Below, piece after piece: positions 1-7,360 of a DNA stretch of 9,358 nt (its first letter is position 1; each line of letters begins with the position of its first letter). A program made the position numbers and the translations under genes. The notes beneath the pieces are model-generated. The model ran no database searches, was not told where the DNA came from, and saw nothing but the letters and a program-made list of their open reading frames with translations. Source of the DNA: an uncultured Bacteroidota bacterium (GTDB lineage Bacteria; Bacteroidota; Bacteroidia; B-17B0; Aurantibacillaceae); the NCBI GenBank assembly GCA_903923915.1, contig CAIXZI010000703.1:1-9358 (forward strand). The letters are read 5' to 3'.

Positions 1-1
1 A

Positions 2-799
2 ACATTTAATTATACAGGTGGTAACCAAACCTTTGTTGTCCCTGCTTGTGTTAATTCTATTACGGTTCAGGCATGGGGTGCAGGAGGCGCAAGCGGTGGC
101 GGAGATACTTATTCTGGTAGCGAAGGTGGCGGGGGTGCTTATAGTACAAGCGTGCTTTCAGTTACACCAGGAACTTCTTTAACTATTATAGTTGGCGGTG
201 GCGGATTACAGGGCGGTGCTTGTCAGGCCGGTGCTGGCGCAGGCGCAGGAGGTTTTGGTTTAGGTAATGGCGGTTCGGGTGGAAACCCCGGCACATCGGG
301 TTGTTCTGGTCCTGGCGGCGGCGGCGGCGGCGGTACAGGCATTATGAATGGCGCAAGTATATTAATTGTTGCAGGCGGCGGCGGTGGCGGCGGTGGCGGT
401 GGAAATAAAGGTGGTGGTTCTCAAGGCGGTGGCGGTGGACAAGGTGGTATTCCGGGTGGTTCTAGTGCGCCTGATGGTATTTTAGGTCAATCTGGCTCTA
501 CTGTTGGCTTAAACGGTAGCAATGCTGGTGGTGCTGATGGAGCAGGCGGCGGCGGTGGCGGCGGCGGTTTAGTTGGCGGCGGCGGTGGTCATACTCCTCC
601 TACCGATAATGGTGGTTCTGGTGGCGCCGGTGGTACAAGCTTAGGAACTACCGTAAATAATGGCAATGCGCAAACTCCGGGTAATGCAGGTGCCCTTGCG
701 GGTATATGTGCTGCATGTTCAGGAGGAGCAAGCAGCGCTGTAGGAAACGCTGCAGGAAACCCTGGTGGAAATGGTGTTTTAGTAATAAGTTACAATAAT
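2..799 (+). other. Glycine-rich N-terminal domain with GGN microsatellite tracts
   Basis: This part of the surface-protein gene encodes a glycine-rich fold of the kind starting YTGG.QTF.VP..V.SITVQAWGAGG and ending NGVLVISY, common at the front of large Bacteroidota surface proteins. Glycine is written mostly as GGC/GGT, so the stretch is far more GC-rich than the rest of the window. Uninterrupted GGN runs occur at 314-334 (six GGC then GGT), 374-403 (ten glycine codons), 545-568 (eight) and 575-589 (five). The domain boundary is estimated by eye from the change to Ig-like sequence after ISYNNP. Confidence 0.8.
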
Positions 800-3700
800 C
801 CGGTACCGCCCACAGGTATTATAACTACGGGTGCTGGTACTTGCGGAGTTACATCAGCTACAGTTGTTCCTTCGGGTGGAACACCTGGATTTACTTATAC
901 ATGGACTCCATTAGGAGGAAATGCAGCAACGGCTAATTTAAGTACCAGTGGAAATTATACGGTTGGATTTACAGATGCAACCGGTTGTATAGGAAGTGCA
1001 ACCACTAATATTGTGGTTCCTCCTGGATTAAACATGTCTTTAACAGGGCCCGTCAATCCCTATTGCGATACCACAAAATTAGACTGGGTAAGCTGGGCTT
1101 CAGTTACTGCTACCGGCGGTACAGGGTCTGTATCTTCTAATTTAAGTATATCGCTTACAAAACCTACTGGAGGGTTATTTACAACGCCATCTTTGTTTGC
1201 AAGCGGCAATTTTCCTGCTCAATATAATTTACCGGCAAATAACACAACACTTGGAAACACATTAGCCGGCGTATTTACGTTTTGTTTTAATAAACCTGTA
1301 ATAGATCCACAAGTTGCTTTCTCTAGTATTGGGCAAGGCGGCATAACAGTACCCATTGTTACATCAGTGCCATATACAGTTATTTGGCCTGGTATAAACA
1401 TGAGTTATCCTAATAACACTACGCTAGTTGGTACAGAAGGTTATACCATTATTCAATTTCCGGGACAGCATTCTTGTATAAGCTTTGATTATTTAGCAAG
1501 CGAAAATTATTGCAATTTAGTTTTTGGAATACGAGATACTAATTGCCAAACAACCCCTATTTGTAAAGGAAGCCCTGCTACATTTACAGCCAGTGGCGCT
1601 GTTAGTTATACGTGGAGTCCTTCGTTAGGCGCAAGCCAAACAACAGGTAGTATTGTAAGCTTAAACCCACCTTCAAATCAAACCTATATGGTAATTGGTA
1701 CAGATGGAAATGGTTGTAAAGACACAGCTATTACTTCTATAAAAGTTAATTCTGCACCTGTGCCAACAATTACAAGTTTTACCAATGTTACTTGTTTTGG
1801 GTTGAACAACGGAAGTATATTAGCCGGAGTAACGCAGGGAACCGCCCCTTATCATTATTTATGGACGAATGGGAACACAACTACCATGGATAGTCCGCTT
1901 GCACCGGGAACTTATAGCTTAACGGTAACAGATACCAATGGTTGTAAAGGAACAGTCTCACAGGTGATTACGGAAACCGCTGTACTTAAAGACTCTATTT
2001 CTGCTTTTAGTAATTTATCTTGTTTTGGTATTCCAAATGGAAGCGCAACGGTAGGTGTAAGAGGTGGTACAATACCTTATTCTTATGCATGGAATACAAC
2101 TCCGGCACAAATAACCGCAACCGCAAGTAATTTACCTATGGGAAGCTATACCGTAACCGTAAATGATGCGAATTTGTGTTCAACAACCGCAACGGTTACT
2201 ATAACGCAACCGCCTGTGCTGACCTTAACGGCTACAACAACCGATGTTACTTGTAATGGTTTAAGTACAGGAAGCGCAACTGCTGTAGTATCGGGTGGAA
2301 CAGGACCAACTTACACAGTAGGAATAATAAGTCCGCCACAGGGAGGAATAACAACAGGCACTCAAATTTTACCCGGACTTGCTGCAGGGTCTTATACTAT
2401 TGGCGTTCAAGATGTAAATAGTTGTCAGGCTATTTTTCCGATAACAATTACGGAACCTGCTTTGTTAGTTGCATCCATCACATCCTCTAAAAATGATTCG
2501 TGTTTTGGAACAAGTAATGGAAATGCCAATACAGGCGTAGTTGGCGGTACAGCACCTTATACCTATTTGTGGAATACAGCACCAGTTCAATTAACACCAA
2601 CGGCAAATAACCTTACTGCAGGTACATATACGGCAACTATAACCGATGCTCACTTGTGTAAGGATACAGCAGTTATAACTATTACCCAACCCCCGGCGTT
2701 TATTGCTTCTATAAACTCATTTAAAAACGATTCATGTTTTGGAACAAGTAATGGAAACGCCGTAGTGGGTATAGTTGGTGGCACATCACCTTATTTATAT
2801 GCTTGGACTACAACTCCGGTTCAATCAAACAGCACAGCTATTAATTTAACGGCAGGAAGTTATAGTGTGAATGTTACAGATGCACAAGGATGCCTAGCTT
2901 CAACAACTGTAACTATTTCTCAACCCGCTGTATTAACGTTAACAGCAACGGCCACTAATGTTACCTGTAATGGCTTGGCTACCGGAAGTGCAACCGCTAC
3001 GGCTACCGGTGGCACATCTCCTTATACGTATGGATGGAATTTTCCTCCGCAACAAATATCTCTTACTGGTATAGCAAGTGGATTTACTGCAGGAACATAC
3101 ACAGCAGGCGTTCAAGATTTTAATGGTTGTTTGGCCGCTTTTTTAGTGCCAATAACAGAACCTGGTGTTTTAGTAGCTTCTATTACATCTTCTAAAAACG
3201 ATTCTTGCTTTGGAGATAGTAATGGTAATGCTATTGTTAATGCCATTGGCGGTACATCACCTTATACTTATCTATGGAATACAGTTCCTTCTCAAGCAAC
3301 ACCAACAGCCAGTAATTTACCTGCAGGTACATACACAGCATTAATAACAGATGCGCAGGCTTGTATGGATACGGCTGTTGTAACAATTACACAACCAGCA
3401 GTTCTAATAGCTTCCATAACATCATCTAAAAACGATTCTTGTTTTGGAGACAGTAACGGTAATGCAATAGCTGGTGCAATGGGTGGTACAACTCCTTATT
3501 TGTATTCTTGGAATACTACACCTGTTCAATTAACATCAACAGCCAGTAATTTAGCTGCAGCCGGCTATACGGCAACTGTAACAGATATTAAAGGCTGTAT
3601 AACTACTACCACAATAAGTATTACACAGCCAGCTGTATTAACTGTTTCAAGTGTTCCAAAAACTATATGTATAAGTCAAGCTACTACACTAACTGCAAAT

Positions 3701-4909
3701 GTAATAGGTGGTACAACTAATTATAGTTATTTATGGAATGCAACAGCAGGTACTCAAACAAATAGTGTAAATCCAATTACAACAACTACCTATTCAGTAA
3801 AAGTAATCGATTCAAAAGGTTGTAAAGATTCAAACACAGTAACTGTTTTTGTTAGAGATTCTTTAAAGTTTTTAGCGGTTAGCCCGGGTGCAGAAAAATG
3901 TAAAGGTTTTACAACTAACTTAAATGCAACAGGTTTTGGTGGAGATAGTTTGTTTACTTATACTTGGGTATCTAATACAGGCTCAATGTCCGGGCAAAGT
4001 GTAAACGTTAGTCCGCCTGTAACAACTACTTATACACTTATTTTAAAAGATGGATGCAATACACCTTCTATAGATACAACCATAAATGTAATTATTGACC
4101 CATTACCGCAAATAAGTTTTAGTTCTGATAAGCAAAATGGTTGTTATCCATTATGTGTAGCATTTACTAATTCAACTACTATTTCATCAACTGATACCAT
4201 AAAATATAATTGGAATTTAGGAGGAACAAATTCAAGTTATGCAAGCACAGCTATTACTCCTACACATTGTTATAAAGCTTCGGGTGTTTTTACGGTTAGT
4301 TTAACAGCTACATCCGGCAAGGGCTGTATTGCAAAAAGTTATATTTCTAATATGATTACGGCTTACCCTCATCCAAAAGCAAAGTTTTATTCATCACCTG
4401 ATGCCCCAAACATACTTAGCCCTTTAGTACAATTTACAGATGCTTCTTATGCACCCGGTAGTGGCATAAGTAGTGTGTTTTGGCAAACATTTGGCGATGC
4501 AACAGATTCTACAAGCACATTACCAAACCCTCAACATACCTACCGAGATACTGGTACCTATTGCCCAACATTAATTGTAACTAATACATTTGGCTGTAAA
4601 GATACACTTACACAATGCTTAGTTATTGAACCCTATTTTACACTTTATATACCAAATGCCTTTTCTCCAAACGGAGATGGTTATAATGATAATTTTAATG
4701 TAGTTGGCGATTATATTTTTGATTTTGAGATGAGAATATTTGACCGCTGGGGTAATTTGGTATATCATTCTACTAACGTTAAAAATGGCTGGAATGGTGC
4801 TATGAAAGGTGTTTCGGCGGCAGAAGATGTGTATGTTTATTTAATAAACGCTACCGATTACTATAATAAAAGTTACTCTTATAAAGGCACGGTAACCTTA
4901 ATTAAATAA
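2..4909 (+). CDS. Giant secreted SprB-repeat surface protein with T9SS/gliding C-terminal domain (5' partial)
   Basis: The reading frame is open from the first complete codon at base 2, so the true start lies left of the window. The GTG at 152 is an internal valine. Of the 1635 visible residues, 1-266 are a glycine-rich domain, starting YTGGNQTFVVP and closing GNGVLVISY. Residues ~268-343 are Ig-like. Residues ~345-515 are a Cys-containing beta-rich module I do not recognise. Residues ~517-586 are Ig-like. Residues 587-1213 are eight SprB repeats (CFG..NG, GGT.PY.Y.W, AG.Y...V.D..GC, ITQP). Residues ~1214-1370 are two Ig/PKD-like domains and ~1371-1546 two PKD-like domains. Residues 1548-1635 match the gliding-motility C-terminal domain (CHU_C/TIGR04131 type: IPNAFSPNGDGYNDNF, IFDRWGNLVY, GW.G), known as a type IX secretion sorting signal. 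It is therefore probably exported and anchored outside the cell; a role in adhesion or gliding is inference. No signal peptide is visible because the 5' end is missing. The gene converges on aroA with a one-base gap. Confidence 0.93.
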   Translation, partial: TFNYTGGNQTFVVPACVNSITVQAWGAGGASGGGDTYSGSEGGGGAYSTSVLSVTPGTSLTIIVGGGGLQGGACQAGAGAGAGGFGLGNGGSGGNPGTSGCSGPGGGGGGGTGIMNGASILIVAGGGGGGGGGGNKGGGSQGGGGGQGGIPGGSSAPDGILGQSGSTVGLNGSNAGGADGAGGGGGGGGLVGGGGGHTPPTDNGGSGGAGGTSLGTTVNNGNAQTPGNAGALAGICAACSGGASSAVGNAAGNPGGNGVLVISYNNPVPPTGIITTGAGTCGVTSATVVPSGGTPGFTYTWTPLGGNAATANLSTSGNYTVGFTDATGCIGSATTNIVVPPGLNMSLTGPVNPYCDTTKLDWVSWASVTATGGTGSVSSNLSISLTKPTGGLFTTPSLFASGNFPAQYNLPANNTTLGNTLAGVFTFCFNKPVIDPQVAFSSIGQGGITVPIVTSVPYTVIWPGINMSYPNNTTLVGTEGYTIIQFPGQHSCISFDYLASENYCNLVFGIRDTNCQTTPICKGSPATFTASGAVSYTWSPSLGASQTTGSIVSLNPPSNQTYMVIGTDGNGCKDTAITSIKVNSAPVPTITSFTNVTCFGLNNGSILAGVTQGTAPYHYLWTNGNTTTMDSPLAPGTYSLTVTDTNGCKGTVSQVITETAVLKDSISAFSNLSCFGIPNGSATVGVRGGTIPYSYAWNTTPAQITATASNLPMGSYTVTVNDANLCSTTATVTITQPPVLTLTATTTDVTCNGLSTGSATAVVSGGTGPTYTVGIISPPQGGITTGTQILPGLAAGSYTIGVQDVNSCQAIFPITITEPALLVASITSSKNDSCFGTSNGNANTGVVGGTAPYTYLWNTAPVQLTPTANNLTAGTYTATITDAHLCKDTAVITITQPPAFIASINSFKNDSCFGTSNGNAVVGIVGGTSPYLYAWTTTPVQSNSTAINLTAGSYSVNVTDAQGCLASTTVTISQPAVLTLTATATNVTCNGLATGSATATATGGTSPYTYGWNFPPQQISLTGIASGFTAGTYTAGVQDFNGCLAAFLVPITEPGVLVASITSSKNDSCFGDSNGNAIVNAIGGTSPYTYLWNTVPSQATPTASNLPAGTYTALITDAQACMDTAVVTITQPAVLIASITSSKNDSCFGDSNGNAIAGAMGGTTPYLYSWNTTPVQLTSTASNLAAAGYTATVTDIKGCITTTTISITQPAVLTVSSVPKTICISQATTLTANVIGGTTNYSYLWNATAGTQTNSVNPITTTTYSVKVIDSKGCKDSNTVTVFVRDSLKFLAVSPGAEKCKGFTTNLNATGFGGDSLFTYTWVSNTGSMSGQSVNVSPPVTTTYTLILKDGCNTPSIDTTINVIIDPLPQISFSSDKQNGCYPLCVAFTNSTTISSTDTIKYNWNLGGTNSSYASTAITPTHCYKASGVFTVSLTATSGKGCIAKSYISNMITAYPHPKAKFYSSPDAPNILSPLVQFTDASYAPGSGISSVFWQTFGDATDSTSTLPNPQHTYRDTGTYCPTLIVTNTFGCKDTLTQCLVIEPYFTLYIPNAFSPNGDGYNDNFNVVGDYIFDFEMRIFDRWGNLVYHSTNVKNGWNGAMKGVSAAEDVYVYLINATDYYNKSYSYKGTVTLIK
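1034..1546 (+). other. Unrecognised ~170-residue module inside the surface protein
   Basis: Residues ~345-515 of the visible protein lie between two Ig-like domains and match neither the SprB nor the PKD pattern. The segment starts MSLTGPVNPYCD, contains WVSWASVTATGG, a GVFTFCFNKPV strand and IIQFPGQHSCISFDYL, and ends VFGIRDTNC. It has several cysteines, many alternating hydrophobic and Ser/Thr residues, and no charged catalytic cluster that I can see. A beta-sandwich, lectin-like or adhesive fold is a guess from composition only. Confidence 0.5.
1760..3640 (+). repeat. Array of eight SprB-type repeats (73-82 residues each)
   Basis: Eight consecutive repeats were delimited by hand: 1760-1987, 1988-2221, 2222-2467, 2468-2701, 2702-2935, 2936-3172, 3173-3406 and 3407-3640. 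Each has an N-terminal C(F/N)G followed by NG or TG, a central GGT.PY.Y.W (altered in the third), AG.Y.....D and a second Cys, and ends IT(Q/E)P..L. The two cysteines per unit could form a disulfide once outside the cell (inference). Repeats 3 and 6 are a distinct subtype (TLTAT...VTCNG, GVQD, ITEP), while 4, 5, 7 and 8 share (V/I)ASI.S.KNDSCFG, giving a 714-bp period of three repeats. Confidence 0.88.
4643..4906 (+). other. C-terminal gliding-motility/type IX secretion sorting domain
   Basis: The last 88 residues carry the hallmark order IPNAFSPNGDGYND, a short beta segment, MRIFDRWGNLVYHS, NGWNGAMKG, and a final VYVYLINATDYY...YKGTVTLIK. This is the CHU_C/TIGR04131 gliding-motility-associated C-terminal domain. 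In the family it directs export by the type IX (Por) system (type B signal) and attachment to the outside of the cell. It runs to the stop codon, so the sorting signal is intact. Confidence 0.93.
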
Positions 4910-4910
4910 G

Positions 4911-6146
4911 TTATTTGTATTGAAGAATAAACCCAATTTTTTCTAATTCTTTCCAAAAGTGTGGAAATGATTTTTCTACAGCAGCAGGGTTTTCTATTTC
5001 AATTTTATTGCAACACAAAGCAAGCTGAGCAAAACTCATAGCCATACGATGATCCTTGTATGTTTCAATTTTTAAATTTTGAATTTTAAATTTCGAATTA
5101 ATTTGTATTGAATCTTTTGTTGTTAAAACTTCTATGCCAAATTTTTCAAGCTCAGTTTTAATAGCAAAAATCCTATCTGTTTCTTTGATAGATAAAGTTT
5201 GCAAGCCTTGTAAATTAGTTTCCATGTTTTTTGCAGCGCAGCTAACAGCCAGTGTTTGGGCTATATCCGGACAGTTTAAAAAATTATACTCAAACTTATT
5301 TGTTATGTGATTTGTCCTTTTTAAGATAACTCCCTCATTTGTAAACTCGGTAGAAATTCCTAAATCGTTATATAATTCGGCACAAACACTATCTCCTTGC
5401 AGGCTATTTTTAAATAAGTAAGGCATGGTAATTTTCCCTTCTTTAGCAAGTGATAAGATGCTGTAAAAGTAGGATGCGGCGCTCCAGTCGCTTTCAACAA
5501 AAACTTTTTTAGATGGTTTTTTGTATGGTTTATTCTCGACTGAAATGATATTTTCTTTCCAGATATAATTTGCACCCCACTGCTGCATTAGTTTTAAAGT
5601 CATTGCTACATAAGGCGTAGAGACTAATTCATTTTTTATATGAAGCTCTAAAGGCTCTGTAAACAATGGAGAAATTAAAAGCAAAGCAGAAATAAATTGA
5701 GAACTAATGCTGCCATCAACATCAATTTTACCTCCTTTTAATTTTTTGCCATTTATCTTTAGCGGAGGATAATTTTCGGTATTCAAATATTCAATTTCAG
5801 CACCCAAGTTGCGTAAAACATTAACCAGTGCGCCAATCGGGCGTTGTTGCATTCGCTCAGTACCTGTAAGAATCCATTCGCCTTCCAAACAACTTAAGTA
5901 AGCTGTTAAAAAGCGCATTACCGTTCCGGCATCGTGTACATCAATGGTTTTGTTTGTATCGATATTATCTAAAATTCCCTTTAGAATCTGTGTATCACGC
6001 GCATTTGAAAGATTATGAATTTCAAGATCTTTAAACCCTGCAACCGCTTTCATTAACAATAAACGGTTAGCAATACTTTTAGAAGCCGGCAAATTTACGG
6101 TGCCATTTACAATTTTTGTAGGATGAGAAATTAGAACAGAACTCAT
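4911..6146 (-). CDS. aroA: 3-phosphoshikimate 1-carboxyvinyltransferase (EPSP synthase)
   Basis: This cytoplasmic enzyme transfers the enolpyruvyl group of PEP to shikimate-3-phosphate, the sixth step of the shikimate pathway. The 411 residues are close to the usual ~420-430. Visible motifs are LPASKSIANR (19-28), DAGTVMRFLTA (72-82), QRPIGAL (101-107), GSISSQF (145-151), NCPDIAQTLA with the likely catalytic Asp294, KETDR (321-325), YKDHRMAM (363-370) and EKSFPHF (391-397). By comparison with the E. coli enzyme, the Lys, Arg, Asp and Glu active-site positions appear present. The residue matching E. coli Pro101 is Phe here (Phe79), judged by eye. Residues ~350-359 (NSKFKIQNLK) are coded by an AT-rich 14-bp-period repeat just before the DHRMAM motif. 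The start ATG overlaps the aroB stop (ATGA), implying a shared mRNA and translational coupling; no Shine-Dalgarno is visible. Confidence 0.96.
   Translation of the reverse strand: MSSVLISHPTKIVNGTVNLPASKSIANRLLLMKAVAGFKDLEIHNLSNARDTQILKGILDNIDTNKTIDVHDAGTVMRFLTAYLSCLEGEWILTGTERMQQRPIGALVNVLRNLGAEIEYLNTENYPPLKINGKKLKGGKIDVDGSISSQFISALLLISPLFTEPLELHIKNELVSTPYVAMTLKLMQQWGANYIWKENIISVENKPYKKPSKKVFVESDWSAASYFYSILSLAKEGKITMPYLFKNSLQGDSVCAELYNDLGISTEFTNEGVILKRTNHITNKFEYNFLNCPDIAQTLAVSCAAKNMETNLQGLQTLSIKETDRIFAIKTELEKFGIEVLTTKDSIQINSKFKIQNLKIETYKDHRMAMSFAQLALCCNKIEIENPAAVEKSFPHFWKELEKIGFILQYK
5070..5099. repeat. AT-rich 14-bp-period repeat inside aroA
   Basis: AAATTTTGAATT (5074-5085) and AAATTTCGAATT (5088-5099) are imperfect direct repeats 14 bp apart (11 of 12 bases match). 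TTTTAAATTTTGA at 5070-5082 recurs exactly at 9146-9158 in the non-coding region before the last gene. Read on the minus strand it encodes the low-complexity peptide NSKFKIQNLK of AroA. This kind of peptide is, from memory, frequent in Bacteroidota where such repeats invade genes. Confidence 0.45.
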
Positions 6147-7273
6147 GCCAGTAAATTATTATATAACGCAAAAGCTTCTTTTACATCTTGCGCCGAAGCA
6201 CTAATGTTTATTAATGGTTTGGCTACATCTTCAATTAAAGCAAAACCTAATTCACCATTTTTATTTTTTTTATCGTGTTGCATTAATTCAATAAAAATTT
6301 CTATTTCTTTTTCTGAGAATGGCTGTAAAGCAAAATGTTTCTTGAAAAATAAAAACGCATCCATTGCTATTTTAGGAGAGGTTAATGTGAGAATTTTACC
6401 TAAGCATAATTCAACACACATGCCCATAACAATGGCTTCGCCATGTAGCAGGCTATTCTTTTTATCTAGGTAATATGCTTCAATTGCGTGTCCGGCAGTA
6501 TGACCAAAGTTTAATATTTTACGAATATTTTTTTCTGTAGGATCTTTTAAAACAATCTTATTTTTTACTGAAACAGAATCAAATATAAAATCAGTCAGTT
6601 TAGTTTCATGTTTCGTTTTTATATTTTTTTCATAAGGGTAACATGATGTTCGCCTAAAAAGGCTCGAGTCAGGTAATTTAGATAGCGATAAGAACTTCTT
6701 CCAAAGTTTTTTATCTCCAATTAAAGCGGCTTTTACAATTTCAGCAAAGCCATTTTTAATTTGTCGTGGTGGAAGAGTTTTTAAAAAATCTTCACAAATA
6801 AAAACGCCTTGCGGTTGGGTAATGGTACCAATTAAATTTTTATAGCCGTTAAAATCAACGCCGTTTTTGCCGCCCACAGAGGCGTCTGCCATAGCAAGTA
6901 GGGTAGTGGGTACATTTATAAAATTTATGCCGCGCTTAAATGTACTGGCAATAAATCCGCCTAAATCGCAAACAACCCCACCACCTAAACAAATGAGTAA
7001 AGATGTTTTATCTGCATTATTATTTAATAAAAAATTCCAACAAGATAATGCTGTATCAAGCGTTTTATGCTTTTCTCCCGCGGGAATGGAAAATACTTTT
7101 GCGCTTTTTAATGCTTTGTTTCCTTTTAAAAATAATGGTAAGCAATGATTTTCGGTATTCTTGTCGCACAAAACAAAAATGCTTGAAAAAGAATTTTCTT
7201 TTAAAAAATGATTGAGATGATTAAAATCAGTCTCTTCAAAAAAAACAGTGTATCCAATTGAATTTAGTTGCAT
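6143..7273 (-). CDS. aroB: 3-dehydroquinate synthase
   Basis: This NAD- and divalent-metal-dependent enzyme converts DAHP to 3-dehydroquinate, the second step of the shikimate pathway. I start it at the ATG at 7271-7273 (MQLNSIGYTV, 376 residues). An upstream in-frame ATG at 7360 would add 29 unrelated residues, consume the divergent promoter and abut the neighbouring gene. Motifs: NAD-binding GGGVVCDLGG (97-106), FKRG and VPTTLLAMADASVGGK (121-136), metal-ligand candidates Glu178 (GFAEIVKA), His258 (NFGHTAGHAIEA) and His277 (LLHGEA), KDPTEK (243-248) and MQHDKK. The usual SVGGKTG is SVGGKNG here. Residues ~200-225 look like an insertion relative to the family, making the protein ~20-25 residues longer than usual. 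It is first in the operon with aroA and divergent from proline dehydrogenase. Confidence 0.95.
   Translation of the reverse strand: MQLNSIGYTVFFEETDFNHLNHFLKENSFSSIFVLCDKNTENHCLPLFLKGNKALKSAKVFSIPAGEKHKTLDTALSCWNFLLNNNADKTSLLICLGGGVVCDLGGFIASTFKRGINFINVPTTLLAMADASVGGKNGVDFNGYKNLIGTITQPQGVFICEDFLKTLPPRQIKNGFAEIVKAALIGDKKLWKKFLSLSKLPDSSLFRRTSCYPYEKNIKTKHETKLTDFIFDSVSVKNKIVLKDPTEKNIRKILNFGHTAGHAIEAYYLDKKNSLLHGEAIVMGMCVELCLGKILTLTSPKIAMDAFLFFKKHFALQPFSEKEIEIFIELMQHDKKNKNGELGFALIEDVAKPLINISASAQDVKEAFALYNNLLA
6599..6676 (-). repeat. Putative repeat-derived in-frame insertion in aroB
   Basis: Residues ~200-225 of AroB (LPDSSLFRRTSCYPYEKN and the Lys/Thr-rich stretch after it) sit between the helix after the metal-binding Glu and the conserved SV.VKN.IVLKDPTEK segment. 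Family members have a shorter linker there. The DNA contains GCCTAAAAAGGC (6652-6663), a 4-bp inverted repeat around AAAA, next to the palindrome CTCGAG (6663-6668), and is locally more GC-rich than its flanks. It keeps the frame. The boundaries are approximate, because some of these residues may be native. It could instead be ordinary loop variation. Confidence 0.4.
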
Positions 7274-7281
7274 AATGGATA

Positions 7282-7289
7282 CAAAAGTA
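7282..7289 (-). promoter_or_regulatory. Bacteroidota -7 element for aroB-aroA
   Basis: Read on the minus strand this is TACTTTTG, an exact match to the Bacteroidota sigma-ABfr -7 consensus TAnnTTTG. It ends 8 bases before the chosen aroB ATG, so transcription would start within a few bases of the codon. I see no convincing TTTG -33 box at the usual spacing. It supports the shorter aroB start. Confidence 0.45.
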
Positions 7290-7345
7290 AGTAAATGTGT
7301 GCCACTAATTTTTAATTTTAGATGAATAATTTCCATTTCTAAAAT

Positions 7346-7353
7346 TATCTTTG
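7346..7353 (+). promoter_or_regulatory. Bacteroidota -7 element for proline dehydrogenase
   Basis: TATCTTTG matches the TAnnTTTG -7 consensus exactly and lies 7 bases before the ATG at 7361. This predicts a leaderless or almost leaderless transcript. No clear -33 TTTG is present at the expected distance. It shares the 87-bp divergent region with the aroB promoter on the other strand. Confidence 0.45.
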
Positions 7354-7360
7354 CACTCAT

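Noticed and set aside
152..154. GTG as start of the surface-protein gene
   Set aside because: The frame is open to the window edge and the 50 upstream codons encode the expected front of the glycine-rich domain (YTGGNQTFVVP), so the gene begins further left.
1219..1401. 60-codon minus-strand reading frame inside the surface-protein gene
   Set aside because: It lies opposite a well-supported coding frame and shows no recognisable domain or promoter.
1760..3640. CRISPR array or non-coding tandem repeat
   Set aside because: Units are ~234-246 bp, diverged at the DNA level and preserve one reading frame with SprB protein motifs; there are no short identical repeats with unique spacers.
5360..5575. 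71-codon frame overlapping aroA in another frame of the minus strand
   Set aside because: aroA is supported by motifs across this whole stretch; the alternative frame is a shadow.
6652..6663. GCCTAAAAAGGC as an intrinsic terminator
   Set aside because: The stem is only 4 bp, it is inside the aroB coding sequence and no T-run follows on either strand.
6204..7215. Three plus-strand frames (89, 93 and 70 codons) opposite aroB
   Set aside because: They are antisense to conserved aroB motifs, low in complexity and without family resemblance.
7274..7360. N-terminal extension of AroB from the ATG at 7360
   Set aside because: The extra 29 residues do not resemble the family, the extension would abut the divergent gene with no promoter space, and a TAnnTTTG element lies inside it just before the ATG at 7273.
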